Positions 34,407-42,906 of a DNA stretch of 64,000 nt are shown one piece after another. How positions within the stretch are numbered: position 1 is the first letter of the stretch; every line of letters starts with the position of its first letter. The notes beneath the pieces were generated by a model, which saw only the letters and a list, made by a program, of their open reading frames with translations, was not told the DNA's origin and made no database searches. A program made the translations under genes and the position numbers. Source of the DNA: DASSUW01 sp963806395 (GTDB lineage Bacteria > Actinomycetota > Thermoleophilia > Solirubrobacterales > Solirubrobacteraceae); the NCBI GenBank assembly GCA_963806395.1, contig CAWDYI010000010.1, forward strand, positions 1-64,000. Direction: 5' to 3'.

Positions 34407-35081
34407 CTACCTCTCGGCGTCCTCCGCGCGGAACGTGATGCCGTTGAGGACGGCAGTCGGGCGATTGCCCGGCGTGGTCACGATCGGGGCGACGACGGCG
34501 CCTGCGGGAAGCGTCACGCTGCCCCCTTCGCCGATCGGGGTGTCCGAGATCCCACCGACGATGACCGACGATTCGCTGCCGACCAGCTGGCCGATGCCGC
34601 CGGCCGGGAACACGTCTGCACCCGCCGGCCTGTACCCGGGCGGGAGGATGAACACGGTCCCATCGAACACATCGCCCGCCGACGAGCGGTTGCAGCGCCG
34701 GTCGCCGCCGGGGCCGTCGAACGCCTGCGCGGTGCCCTCGAGGTGCACGACGCCGAGCGGGTCCTTGTAGAACGCGATCGGGTCGGTCGGTGCTCCCGAC
34801 GGACCGAGGTTGCGCCAGAGGCAATCGCCCTCGCCGCCCTCGCCGAACGCCGGCGGCGCGACCGTGCCGACGAAGCGCGGAGCCTCGACCGCGATCTCGG
34901 AGCTGCGGACCTGGTCGGCGCCGATGTCGGCGGCCCGGACCTGGCCGTTGACGATGTGCTTGGAGCGCACGCTGTTGAGCTCCAGCGCCCAGGCGAGACC
35001 GCCGCCGAGCGCGAAGAACAGTGCCAGGGTCGCGACCGTGTTCGAGTAGGTGAGCGCGGCTCGGAGCTTCGCGCGGATCAT
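34407..35081 (-). CDS. Secreted/anchored protein with TYANV-type N-terminal module, copy 1
   Basis: 224 residues. N-terminus LRAALTYSNTVATLALFFALGGGLAWAL is one hydrophobic helix of a type very common in Solirubrobacterales secreted proteins, followed by short degenerate repeats (SVRSKHIVNGQVRAADIGADQVRSSEI) and a C-terminal beta domain (GDCLWRNLGPSG...FYKDPLGVVHLEGTAQA...FILPPGYRPA...LNGITFRAED). Two Cys residues may pair. Function unknown; close paralogue of the next gene. Confidence 0.8.
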   Translation of the reverse strand: MIRAKLRAALTYSNTVATLALFFALGGGLAWALELNSVRSKHIVNGQVRAADIGADQVRSSEIAVEAPRFVGTVAPPAFGEGGEGDCLWRNLGPSGAPTDPIAFYKDPLGVVHLEGTAQAFDGPGGDRRCNRSSAGDVFDGTVFILPPGYRPAGADVFPAGGIGQLVGSESSVIVGGISDTPIGEGGSVTLPAGAVVAPIVTTPGNRPTAVLNGITFRAEDAER

Positions 35082-35809
35082 CGCTCCTGCTCCCGCTCGG
35101 TCTCGACCGGGGTCGCCGCCCGGAAGGTGATGCCGTCGAGGAAGTAGCTCCCGCTCGGCGACTCGATGCCGTTCGGGTCGCCGGACACGGACACGGTTCC
35201 GGCGGGGAGCGTCTCGCCGCCGGCCACGACGTCCCGCGCGGGCCCGATCAGCACGGTGTCCTCGCCGTCGATCGAATCACTGGGCCCACCTGGGACGACG
35301 TGAAACTCGGCTCGCGCCGGGCGGTACCCGGGCGGCAGCACGAAGATGTGCTCGTCGTCGGTCTCGCCCGCGACGTCGCAGATGCCGTCGCCGCCGGGGC
35401 CGTTCACGACGGTCAGCGCACCCACCAGGTGCACGACGCCGTAGGGGTCCTTGTAGAACGAGGGCGCGTTGAGCGGCAGCGGCGTCGCCGTCGCGCGGCT
35501 CTGCCACAGACAGTCGCCCTGGCCACCGTTGAGCAGGGCCGGCTCACCGGGCTGTCCGAGCACGTGGAACGCCTCGGCCGGCGCGAGATCCCGCGCTCGA
35601 ACGTGGCGGTCCCTGATCTTCGCGGTCGTGACCGCGCCGGCGCGGAGGTCGTTCTTCCGGACCTCGCCGTTGATGATGTCGCCCGAGTCGACGGTGTTGC
35701 GGCCCTCCAGCGCGTACGCGCTGCCGCCCGCGAGGGCGAGGAAGACCGCGAGCGTCGCTGCGACGTTGGCGTAGGTGAGCTGGGCGCGGAGCCGGGCGAT
35801 GATTCTCAT
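35078..35809 (-). CDS. Secreted/anchored protein with TYANV-type N-terminal module, copy 2
   Basis: 243 residues, same plan as the downstream paralogue: RLRAQLTYANVAATLAVFLALAGGSAYAL, repeat segment (DSGDIINGEVRKNDLRAGAVTTAKIRDRHV), then GDCLWQSR...FYKDPYGVVHLVGAL...FVLPPGYRPARAEFH and FLDGITFRAATP. Overlaps the paralogue by 4 bases (ATGA). The pair arose by tandem duplication. Function unknown. Confidence 0.8.
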   Translation of the reverse strand: MRIIARLRAQLTYANVAATLAVFLALAGGSAYALEGRNTVDSGDIINGEVRKNDLRAGAVTTAKIRDRHVRARDLAPAEAFHVLGQPGEPALLNGGQGDCLWQSRATATPLPLNAPSFYKDPYGVVHLVGALTVVNGPGGDGICDVAGETDDEHIFVLPPGYRPARAEFHVVPGGPSDSIDGEDTVLIGPARDVVAGGETLPAGTVSVSGDPNGIESPSGSYFLDGITFRAATPVETEREQER

Positions 35810-35899
35810 GCGCCGACGCTAGGTCTGCCGCCGCCGGCTCGCGCCGATGAAAACCCTGGGTTGTCTTACGGATGTATGACGGCCGCCGCCGCAGTGGCC

Positions 35900-36781
35900 C
35901 TACGGCCACCCCGCGCCTGGTGTGGGGGCGGGCGCGGTCAGCAGCCGGCCGGTGCGAGGTCCCGTGGTCAGCCGAGCGATGTTGTCCTCGAAGCCCTCGT
36001 CCATGCGCCAGTTCGCGGTCAGCATGAACAGCGTCCGTCGGTCCTCGCCGCCGAGCATGCAGGCGAAGCAGGGCGCGTCGAGCTTGACGCGCTCGAGCAC
36101 CTCGCCGCCGTCGCGGACCCGGCCGACGACGCTGTCGGTGAACGGAGCGACACCGGTCCAGATGGCGCCGTCGGCGTCGATGCAGATCCCATCGGGGCCA
36201 ACGTCGTCCGCCCATACGCGACGGTTCGAGAGGCTTCCGTCCGCGGCGATGTCGAACGCGGTCAGCCGCCCGGCGAAGGACTCCGCGATGATCAGCGTCG
36301 AGTTGTCGGGCGCTACGGCCATGCCGTTGGGGAACGCGATCCCGTCGGCCACCCGGCGCACGGAGCCATCAGGGGTGACGAGCGCGATGATCCCTGGAGG
36401 GTCCCCTTCGCCCGGGTGGAAGTCGACGCCGCCGTTGACGTAGATGTTGCCGCGGCCGTCGACGACGATCTCGTTGAAACCGCCGACGCCCAGGCCGCTG
36501 AGGTCGGCGTGGGCGACCATCGAACCGTCTGGCTCCAGGCGCATGAGTCCCTCGCCCGTCACCAGCAGGCGGCCGTCGGGGAGCCAGTCGATGGACCACC
36601 CGAGGCCGGGCGGACCCTGACCGACGACCTCGCTGCGCCCTTCGAGATCGACGGCGACGATCTCGCCGGTCCCCCAGTTGGCGAACCAGAGGCGGTTCTC
36701 GTGCCAACGCGGCGACTCGCCGATCACGAGATCGCTCAGCAGCAGTTGTGCTTCAAGGACCGGTGGTTGCTGTGACGACAT
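35900..36781 (-). CDS. SMP-30/gluconolactonase family lactonase
   Basis: 293 residues forming a six-bladed propeller: GESPRWHENRLWFANWGTGEI with the metal-binding Glu, SIDWLPDGRLLVTGEG, FNEIVVDGRGNIYVNGGV with the metal-binding Asn, AFPNGMAVAPDNSTLIIAES and PDGICIDADGAIWTG with the catalytic Asp. Hydrolyses sugar or other lactones with a divalent metal. ATG at 36781 has GAGGTG upstream. Faces a TetR-type regulator across a perfect dyad, which probably controls it. Confidence 0.9.
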   Translation of the reverse strand: MSSQQPPVLEAQLLLSDLVIGESPRWHENRLWFANWGTGEIVAVDLEGRSEVVGQGPPGLGWSIDWLPDGRLLVTGEGLMRLEPDGSMVAHADLSGLGVGGFNEIVVDGRGNIYVNGGVDFHPGEGDPPGIIALVTPDGSVRRVADGIAFPNGMAVAPDNSTLIIAESFAGRLTAFDIAADGSLSNRRVWADDVGPDGICIDADGAIWTGVAPFTDSVVGRVRDGGEVLERVKLDAPCFACMLGGEDRRTLFMLTANWRMDEGFEDNIARLTTGPRTGRLLTAPAPTPGAGWP

Positions 36782-36806
36782 TTCGCACCTCTTCGAGTCC
36801 AGGATA

Positions 36807-36825
36807 GAACTAGACCGTATAGTTC
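36807..36825. promoter_or_regulatory. Perfect inverted repeat, putative TetR operator
   Basis: GAACTA, 7 bases, TAGTTC: a perfect dyad of 19 bp between the divergent lactonase and TetR genes. It overlaps TATAGT (36818-36823), a plausible -10 box for the TetR gene. TetR-family dimers bind dyads of this size, usually next to their own gene. Confidence 0.6.
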
Positions 36826-36860
36826 CAAGAACGGAACCGTCCAGTACGCTGGCGACCTCG

Positions 36861-37481
36861 ATGGATGACACTCGGTCAGCCCGTAAGCGCAGGGCGATCC
36901 TCGCTGCGGCGACGACGCTGTTCCTGCGCGACGGCTATCGGGGCACGAGCATGGACGAGATCGCCGCGCTCGCCGCCGTCTCGAAGCAGACGGTCTACAA
37001 GCAGTTCGCCGACAAGCAGAGCCTCTTCTCCGAGATCGTCGTCGCCACAGTGAGCGAGATCAGCGATCCCGTCCACGACGAGGTGCTCAAGCTCGAGGAC
37101 AGCGGTGACGTCGAAGCCGATCTTCGCGGCCTGGCGCGGCGGCTGCTCCGGAGGGTGATGCAGCCGCGGATCCTGCAGCTGCGCCGATTGGTGATCGGCG
37201 AGGCAGGGCGCTTTCCGGAACTCGGCCGAACGTTCTACGAGCAAGGACCTGGACGCACGATCACGGCGCTGGCGGCCGTCTTCGAGCGCCTGGCCGAACA
37301 GGGCGTGCTGCACCTCGACGACCCACAGGTCGCCGCCGCACACTTCAACTGGCTCGTCATGTCGACCCCGCTCAACCGCGCGATGTTCCTCGGCGACGAC
37401 CAGCCGCCCGCCCGGCGCGAGCTCAACCGGTACGCGGACGCCGGCGTGCGCGCCTTCCTCGCCGCTTACGCGCCGCGCTGA
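36861..37481 (+). CDS. TetR/AcrR family transcriptional regulator
   Basis: 206 residues. N-terminal helix-turn-helix RRAILAAATTLFLRDGYRGTSMDEIAALAAVSKQTVYKQFADKQSLFSEIV is typical TetR; the rest is the helical ligand domain of the AcrR/TetR_C_7-like type (LRRLVIGEAGRFPELGRTFYE, FNWLVMSTPLNRAMF). Probably represses itself and the divergent lactonase gene until a ligand binds. Confidence 0.93.
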   Translation: MDDTRSARKRRAILAAATTLFLRDGYRGTSMDEIAALAAVSKQTVYKQFADKQSLFSEIVVATVSEISDPVHDEVLKLEDSGDVEADLRGLARRLLRRVMQPRILQLRRLVIGEAGRFPELGRTFYEQGPGRTITALAAVFERLAEQGVLHLDDPQVAAAHFNWLVMSTPLNRAMFLGDDQPPARRELNRYADAGVRAFLAAYAPR

Positions 37482-37630
37482 CCTTCCGCCACGCGGCGCA
37501 AACCGCTTGGCATCGCTGAGTTGCGCCCTCCGACCGCACTCGTCCGCCCAATGACACACGCACGCAACTCACGCACGCCGGCCCGGTTGGAACCCGCAAC
37601 GCGACAACGACCGGACAGGAGTCCCCACCC

Positions 37631-38287
37631 GTGAGAACCGCACTTTCGAGCGCCCGAGGGCGCCTCAGCTTCGCCAACGTAACCTCGGCCCTTGCGCTCT
37701 TCATCGCTCTCGGCGGCACCAGCTACGCGGCGATCACGCTGCCCTCGAACAGCGTCGGCAAGAGCCAGATCCGCTCCAGCGCCGTCGGCAAGAGCGAGGT
37801 CGGCAGCAACACGATCGGCGCCTCCGAGCTCCGCACCGGCGGCGTCAACAGCTCGGAGATCAAGACCAGCGCCGTCGGCGCATCTGAGGTCCGGCCGAGC
37901 GCGATCGACAGCGACGAGCTGGCCGACGGCGGCATCGCGGCCGCCGACCTCTCGGACGCCGCCAAGACGGCGGTCGCCGACATGTCCGCCGTGACCTTCC
38001 GGGCCGGGTCGACCGCTGCCGGCGCTGCCGCGGGCGGCAACGCCACGGCTGTCGCCCGCACGGCGGCGGGCGAGTACACCGTCACGCTGGCCAAGGACGT
38101 CAGCGCGTGTCAGTACTCGGTGACGCTCGCCGGCGTGAAGACCGGCACCACGATCGAGGCTCCGATCGTCGGCACCGCCACCGCCACGCAGTCGACCGAG
38201 AACACCAAGGTGCTCGTGAAGACCTACAACGACGCCGCGCCCGCCGTCCCCACGGATTCGGCGTTCAACCTGCTCGTCGCCTGCTGA
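37631..38287 (+). CDS. Secreted protein with TYANV-like module and hexapeptide-style repeats
   Basis: 218 residues. RGRLSFANVTSALALFIALGGTSYAAITLP is the same anchor module as in the genes at 34407 and 35078. It is followed by about eight repeats of the kind SAVGKSEV/NTIGASEL/GGVNSSEI (roughly 45-105), then a beta domain with two Cys (SACQYSV, LVAC). Proteins of this layout are numerous in Solirubrobacter-like genomes; function unknown, surface location likely. Confidence 0.8.
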   Translation: MRTALSSARGRLSFANVTSALALFIALGGTSYAAITLPSNSVGKSQIRSSAVGKSEVGSNTIGASELRTGGVNSSEIKTSAVGASEVRPSAIDSDELADGGIAAADLSDAAKTAVADMSAVTFRAGSTAAGAAAGGNATAVARTAAGEYTVTLAKDVSACQYSVTLAGVKTGTTIEAPIVGTATATQSTENTKVLVKTYNDAAPAVPTDSAFNLLVAC

Positions 38288-38306
38288 TCTAGCGCCGTCA
38301 GAAAAC

Positions 38307-38332
38307 GGGTGCCGCCACGGAAGGCGGCACCC
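38307..38332 (+). terminator. Strong hairpin terminator
   Basis: GGGTGCCGCC (38307-38316) pairs perfectly with GGCGGCACCC (38323-38332) around a 6-base loop, about 20 bases after the secreted-protein stop. No long T-run follows, as is usual in GC-rich actinobacteria. Confidence 0.75.
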
Positions 38333-38385
38333 CCGCGATTCGACGCCGGACGCCCCAGTCCCTACGCTCGGTGTGAGCGTCCAGA

Positions 38386-39721
38386 ATGTCGACACGATCA
38401 AAACGGCTGATTGCCGGCGAGGTTGTCGTCCTCGTGATCGCGTGCGTGGTGGCCGCGATCACCTCGACCGCGGCCGACTGGGAGCCGATCGAGCTGTTCG
38501 CCGTGCTGCTGGTGCTCGCGGTCGGGAGCGACTTCCTCGCGCTCCAGCACAAGGTGCAGCGGATCTCGGGGTCGTTCCTCGCGATCGTGCTGGCGATGGC
38601 GCTGCTCGGCCCCGCGCCGGCCGTCGTGATCGCGGTCCTGTCGGTGCTCGTCGACCAGTTGCGCGCCAAGAACCCGCTGCCGCGGTTCATCACGAACCTC
38701 GCCACGTGGGCGACGTTCCCGCTCGTCGGCGGCCTGCTGATCCAGGCCGCCGCCGGCTGGCTGGACGTGCAGGAGAACGAGCTGGCCTTCTCGCTGCTGG
38801 TCCTCGGCGGGTTCCTGGTCGCCATCCTCCTCAACTTCCTCGGCATCGCCGGCGACTACGTCTTCCACAGCCGCGGGTCGCTGGCGCACGAGTTCCGGAC
38901 GATCTTCCTGCCGGTGCTGCCGTCGGAGCTGGTCAGCGCACTGCTGTGCGTGCTGGTCGCGTTCGTCTACTTCCCGCAGCGGCTTTGCCGCGCTGTCACT
39001 GCTCGTGCTGGTGCTCGTCACGTTCCAGTACCTGCTGCGCGAGCTGCTGATCTCGCACAGCCGGGCGGAGCGGCTGGCAGTGCTGCAGATCGGGGTGCTG
39101 ACCTCGATGATCGAGACACTCGCGCTGCGGGATCGGATGACCGCGCGACACTCGGCGGCGGTGGCGCGGTACGCGCATGCGATGGCGGTCGCGATGAGGC
39201 GTCCGCGTGACGAGCTCGATCTCGTGCACACCGCCGGCCTGCTGCACGACATCGGCAAGTTCGCGTTCCCCGACTCGATCCTGCTGGCCGAGAAGGCGCT
39301 GACCGACGACCAGTGGCAGCTCGTCCGGCGCCATCCGGCCGACGGGGCGATGATCGTGCGCCGGTTCGAGGGATACGGCCCGGTCGCCGACGTCATCCTC
39401 TCCCACCACGAGCGCTGGGACGGCGGCGGCTATCCCCGCAACCTGGCCGGAGAGGAGATCCCGTTCCCGGCCCGGCTGATCGCGGTCGCCGACGTCTACG
39501 ACGTGCTCACCGCGCGCGATTCCTACCGGCGCCCGATCTCCCCGGCGGAGGCGATCGCCGAGCTGCGGCGGAACGCGGGAACGCAGTTCGACGCGCAGAT
39601 CGTCGAGACGTTCGCGGGCCTGCTCGCCTCGGAGGATCTCTCCTTCCGGCACGGCGACGACGCCGACTTCGACGCCGAGCTGGCGCTCGAACACCGGGTG
39701 CGGGATTACGCGCGCGGTTGA
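38386..39721 (+). pseudogene. Membrane HD-GYP phosphodiesterase, frameshifted
   Basis: Frame 1 (from ATG 38386) encodes about five or six membrane helices (VVVLVIACVVAAITS, LFAVLLVLAVGSDFLAL, FLAIVLAMALLGPAPAVVIAVLSVLV, LLVLGGFLVAILLNFLGIAGDYVF). At about 38985 coding sense moves to the next frame (GFAALSLLVLVLVTFQYLL), which carries the HD-GYP domain: HTAGLLHDIGKFAFPDSIL and HHERWDGGGYPRNL, the intact metal-binding and c-di-GMP phosphodiesterase motifs. One extra base explains the break. Joined length about 445 residues. Sequence error or recent mutation. Confidence 0.85.
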
Positions 39722-39817
39722 CGCGCGCTCAGGTCTGAGATTTACCGGCCGATAATGGGGGTCAGATACCGGACGCCCTCCGCGGACGGTTATAAAAGCG
39801 CTGCAAATGACTCACTT

Positions 39818-39835
39818 ATGGGGCGATGACCCCAT
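39818..39835. other. Short hairpin in AT-richer intergenic region
   Basis: ATGGGG (39818-39823) pairs with CCCCAT (39830-39835) around CGATGA. The surrounding 39722-39871 is the least GC-rich part of the area (TTATAAAAG, GGAAAGGAAATTCTC). A mini-frame MGFKY* at 39854 follows a good purine-rich box, but five codons is too little to call a gene. The hairpin lies between two converging genes and may act as a weak terminator. Confidence 0.3.
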
Positions 39836-39871
39836 GTCGGAAAGGAAATTCTCATGGGCTTCAAGTACTAG

Positions 39872-41419
39872 TCACGAAGGTGGAGTAGGTGTGGCCGTCG
39901 ACTCGGGGGTGACCTCGGGAGCAGGTGTTGGGGTTGGTTCAGGCGTCGGAGATGGAGTTGCCTCCGGCGTTGCAGTGGGAATGGGCGCCGGTTCGACCGG
40001 CGCTGGTGCCGGTGGCCTGCGCCGCCGGCGAGGACGGTCGCGCGGCCTGCGAGGGCCAGGCGCGATCGGTTGAATGCGTGGTCTGCGGCGCGCGCGCAAG
40101 CGCTGACCGGGACGGCGGCGCGATCCGCTGCGTGCCTCGCGGCGCGCGATGCGATTCGCACGATGGCGCCGCACTCGCCGACGTGCTGCCCGTGGCGGCA
40201 GTCCGGCAGCGGCGCGTCTCATCCGCCGCAGCGCAGCTCGCCGCACACGCGGCGGGAGACCGCGGCGCGCCAGGGCCCGGCGCACGGCGCGCAGGCGCGC
40301 GCCAGGGGCGATCCGGCGGGGAAGCGGCTTGACCGCGCGCGGCACGCCGGCGGTCGTCACGACACGGGCTCCCGGAGTGGCCGGTGTCTGCACGCGCGCA
40401 CGTGAGGCCGGCGTGGTGACGACGTTCTCCACGCGCGCGCTCGCGGGTTCGGGCTCCTGGACGGCCTCGACGGCGGCAGCGCCGCCCGACACGGTCGCGC
40501 CGGCCACCACGGCCGTGACGGCCACCTTCGCGACGACGGCCTTGACCGCGAGCCCGCCGGTGATCGCCGCGGCACCGCCGCCGGCGCCGGCGCCTGCACC
40601 GGCGCCTGCACCGATCGCGGCCGCGGCCGCGCCGCCGGACGCACCGGCGCCGCCGAGCACCGTCGCCTTCAGGCCGGCGGTCGGCAGGACCGGCAGGATC
40701 ACCGCGAGGCCGGTGCGCTGGCGCGCGACGGCCAGCCGGTACGCGTCGCACGGCTGGCACTGGCGCAGGTGACGGCGCAGCGGGCCGCGTCGCAGCGCGC
40801 CGCCGCGCGCGACCTCGAGCTGGACGCGGATCTCGTCGCACGGTGTCGCGCGCGCGTCACGCTCGGCGATCAGCGCCGTACGCGCCTGGAACACCAGCGC
40901 CTTGACCTTCTCCGGCGGGCACCCGATCACTTCGGCGATCTCCGGATGGCTGAAGTCGCCGAGCTCGAACAGGACGAGCGCGCCGCGCTGATCCTCGGGC
41001 AGCCCCGCGAGGTCGGCGACCAGCTCGCGCAACTCGGCGCGACGCTGGACGTCCTCGGCGAGGCCGTCGTAAGACGGCTCGAGATCGTCGGATGCGATCG
41101 CGGCGTCGCGGCGCGCCGCCAGCACCGTGCGGCAGCGGTTGCGGGCGATCGCGAACAGCCACGGGCGCACGGAGTCGGGCAGCCGGCCTTCGCACAGCGC
41201 GCGATGTGCGCGCACGAACGTCTGCTGGAGCGCGTCCTCGCCGTCCTCGCGGTTGCCCACCATGTGCCGGCAGAAGGCCAGCAGCGACGCGTGATGACGG
41301 TCGTAGAGCGTCTCGAACGCAGCGACGTCACCCGCCCGAACGAGCGCGGCGAGGCGCTCGTCGGCGAGGCGGCGGAGCCGGCGGGATCCGGCGCGGCTCT
41401 CGAGTGAAGGTTCCAACAC
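39872..41419 (-). CDS. ECF sigma factor fused to zf-HC2-like zinc finger and Gly/Pro-rich tail
   Basis: 515 residues. Sigma region 2 (FETLYDRHHASLLAFCRHMVGNREDGEDALQQTFVRAHRAL) and region 4 (LAGLPEDQRGALVLFELGDFSHPEIAEVIGCPPEKVKALVFQART) are complete. They are followed by a zinc finger HLRQCQPCDAY (H-x3-C-x2-C, as in anti-sigma zf-HC2 domains), a Gly/Ala-rich hydrophobic stretch that may cross the membrane, then a long basic and finally Pro/Thr-rich tail. A sigma factor carrying its own anti-sigma-like domain needs no separate anti-sigma gene, and none is seen. Start codon GTG at 41419 is not certain. Likely co-transcribed with the 36-residue gene upstream. Confidence 0.9.
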   Translation of the reverse strand: MLEPSLESRAGSRRLRRLADERLAALVRAGDVAAFETLYDRHHASLLAFCRHMVGNREDGEDALQQTFVRAHRALCEGRLPDSVRPWLFAIARNRCRTVLAARRDAAIASDDLEPSYDGLAEDVQRRAELRELVADLAGLPEDQRGALVLFELGDFSHPEIAEVIGCPPEKVKALVFQARTALIAERDARATPCDEIRVQLEVARGGALRRGPLRRHLRQCQPCDAYRLAVARQRTGLAVILPVLPTAGLKATVLGGAGASGGAAAAAIGAGAGAGAGAGGGAAAITGGLAVKAVVAKVAVTAVVAGATVSGGAAAVEAVQEPEPASARVENVVTTPASRARVQTPATPGARVVTTAGVPRAVKPLPRRIAPGARLRAVRRALARRGLPPRVRRAALRRMRRAAAGLPPRAARRRVRRHRANRIARREARSGSRRRPGQRLRARRRPRIQPIAPGPRRPRDRPRRRRRPPAPAPVEPAPIPTATPEATPSPTPEPTPTPAPEVTPESTATPTPPS

Positions 41420-41488
41420 TCGAAGGACGACCGCCGACGCCGAATATTCCCCGACTCCGCTGACCCGCGTGACCCAGACCCATCATTC

Positions 41489-41599
41489 CTACAGACCGAT
41501 CAGGATGCAGATGATCCCCATCTCGTTGTCGTAGGCGTCGCCGGAGAAGACGAGCAACGCGGCGCCGAATACGACGAGTGCCCCGAGCTTGCTGAACAT
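41489..41599 (-). CDS. 36-residue membrane protein
   Basis: MFSKLGALVVFGAALLVFSG followed by DAYDNEMGIICILIGL: two short hydrophobic stretches around an acidic loop. AAGGGG lies 6 bases before the ATG, which supports translation. It is the first gene after the minus-strand promoter at 41636-41664 and ends 69 bases before the sigma factor gene, so it is probably its operon partner. A longer frame to 41686 adds residues that overlap the promoter. Confidence 0.6.
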   Translation of the reverse strand: MFSKLGALVVFGAALLVFSGDAYDNEMGIICILIGL

Positions 41600-41635
41600 G
41601 ACGGTTCCCCTTCGGTGGGTGGTCGTTGTCGAAGG

Positions 41636-41711
41636 GAAGACCCGCCCGCGTGCGCGCAGGTTGGCCACTTGCGCACAACCGGCCAACCTGCCCCGCCGCC
41701 GTGGGGTCTTA
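41636..41711. promoter_or_regulatory. Pair of divergent matching promoter-like elements (putative ECF promoters)
   Basis: Minus strand: CCAACCT (41664-41658), 16 bases, GTCTTC (41641-41636). Plus strand: CCAACCT (41683-41689), 16 bases, GTCTTA (41706-41711). The two copies form a perfect 10-bp inverted repeat (CAGGTTGGCC / GGCCAACCTG) at the centre, and similarity continues through both leaders up to the two start codons. AAC-type -35 boxes and 16-base spacers are typical of ECF sigma promoters, so the adjacent sigma factor is the likely user: one promoter for itself, one for the secreted esterase. Confidence 0.6.
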
Positions 41712-41749
41712 CCGGCGACAAGCGATCACCCCCACGAAAGGGATCCACA

Positions 41750-42772
41750 ATGTGCGCCAGGAAGCTGGCCGTCGTCGCGGCCATCGCAGCGTCCGCTGCG
41801 CTCGCCGCGCCGGCCGCCGCTCGTGAGAGCCCGCTGCCGCCCGGCGAGTGCGTCACCCATGGCGCCGCAGGCGTGCCCTACGACGTCGGTGTCAACTGCC
41901 GCACCGTCGAGCACGACGGCATCGACCGCCGCTACGTCGTCTACATCCCGCGGCAGCGGCCCGTCACCGGTGACCGCGCGCCGGTCGTGATGATGTTCCA
42001 CGGGAGCAGCGGCAGCGGCGAGCAGTTCCTGCGGATCTCGGGCTGGCGCGAGCAGGCCGACCGCACCGGCCTGATCGCCGTCTTCCCGACCGGCCTGCGG
42101 TACCGCGTGCTCGAATCCGGCCGGCGGAGCACGAAGTGGAACGACTTCGGCCTTCCGGCGGCCGTCGACCTCGAGGAGCGCCCGCGCGGCTATCCGGAGG
42201 ACGCGCCGATGCCCGCCGACGACGTCGGGTTCGTCGACGCGATCATGGCCGACATCGACGCGCGGCTGCCGGTCGACCGCCACCGCGTCTACGCGAGCGG
42301 GTTCTCCAACGGCGCCGGCTTCACCGCCCGTCTCAGCGTCGAGCGCTCGAACCGGATCGCGGCGGTCGGCTACTCCGGCGGCGGGCTGCCCGCGGCGCAG
42401 GACGCCCCGGCCCGCGCGGTCCCGACGTACGCGACGCTCGGCACCCGCGACGACCGCGTCCTCGAGGACACCGGGCTGACCGCGCTGCCGCTGAATCCGG
42501 TCGAGATCCTCACCAGTCCCGTGCTCGGCCCGTTCATCGGTCACCACCTGGCGACCTTCGGCCTCGACGAGGACCGCTTCGGCGCGATCGCGCGCCGGCG
42601 CTCGACGACCCTGCGCTGGCCCGCGACGGGAGCCGGTCCCGGCGGCGCCGTGTTCCAGTTCGGGATGCTCGGCGGGTTGCGGCACCGGTTCCCCACCGGC
42701 GGCAACAACAGGGCCGGCTTCGAAGCCGCACCTGAGTTCTGGGAGTTCTTCGAGAACCACCCGCTGCCGTAG
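41750..42772 (+). CDS. Secreted alpha/beta-hydrolase (PHB depolymerase/feruloyl esterase-like)
   Basis: 340 residues. Signal peptide (ARKLAVVAAIAASAALAAPAAA), then an LpqC/esterase-type hydrolase: RRYVVYIPRQ, VVMMFHGSSGSGEQF (oxyanion region), VDRHRVYASGFSNGAGFTARL with the nucleophile in GFSNG, a later Asp (GTRDDRV) and His (RHRFPTGG) that complete a possible triad. Acts outside the cell on an ester or polyester. Its leader carries the promoter-like box described at 41683-41711. Confidence 0.88.
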   Translation: MCARKLAVVAAIAASAALAAPAAARESPLPPGECVTHGAAGVPYDVGVNCRTVEHDGIDRRYVVYIPRQRPVTGDRAPVVMMFHGSSGSGEQFLRISGWREQADRTGLIAVFPTGLRYRVLESGRRSTKWNDFGLPAAVDLEERPRGYPEDAPMPADDVGFVDAIMADIDARLPVDRHRVYASGFSNGAGFTARLSVERSNRIAAVGYSGGGLPAAQDAPARAVPTYATLGTRDDRVLEDTGLTALPLNPVEILTSPVLGPFIGHHLATFGLDEDRFGAIARRRSTTLRWPATGAGPGGAVFQFGMLGGLRHRFPTGGNNRAGFEAAPEFWEFFENHPLP

Positions 42773-42827
42773 GTGTAATCTGGCTGACATGAAGGGAGCA
42801 CTTCGTAGCCACCTCTGAGATCGCCAG

Positions 42828-42850
42828 GCCGGGCGCTGCAGGCGCCCGGC
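42828..42850 (+). terminator. Perfect hairpin after esterase gene
   Basis: GCCGGGCGC pairs with GCGCCCGGC around TGCAG, 56 bases after the esterase stop. It may end the esterase transcript, but it also lies in a frame that looks like the N-terminus of the following kinase, so it could instead be coding sequence or a control element in the kinase leader. Confidence 0.4.
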
Positions 42851-42906
42851 TCCGGCGCGCGCTGTGGCCGATCGGGCTCCTCGCCTCGTTCCTGTCGTTC
42901 GTTCCG

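Noticed and set aside
39807..40073. Gly/Val-rich 88-residue frame with repeats of the GVGxGV kind
   Set aside because: Antisense to the Pro/Thr-rich tail of the sigma factor; the repeats are the mirror of that low-complexity region.
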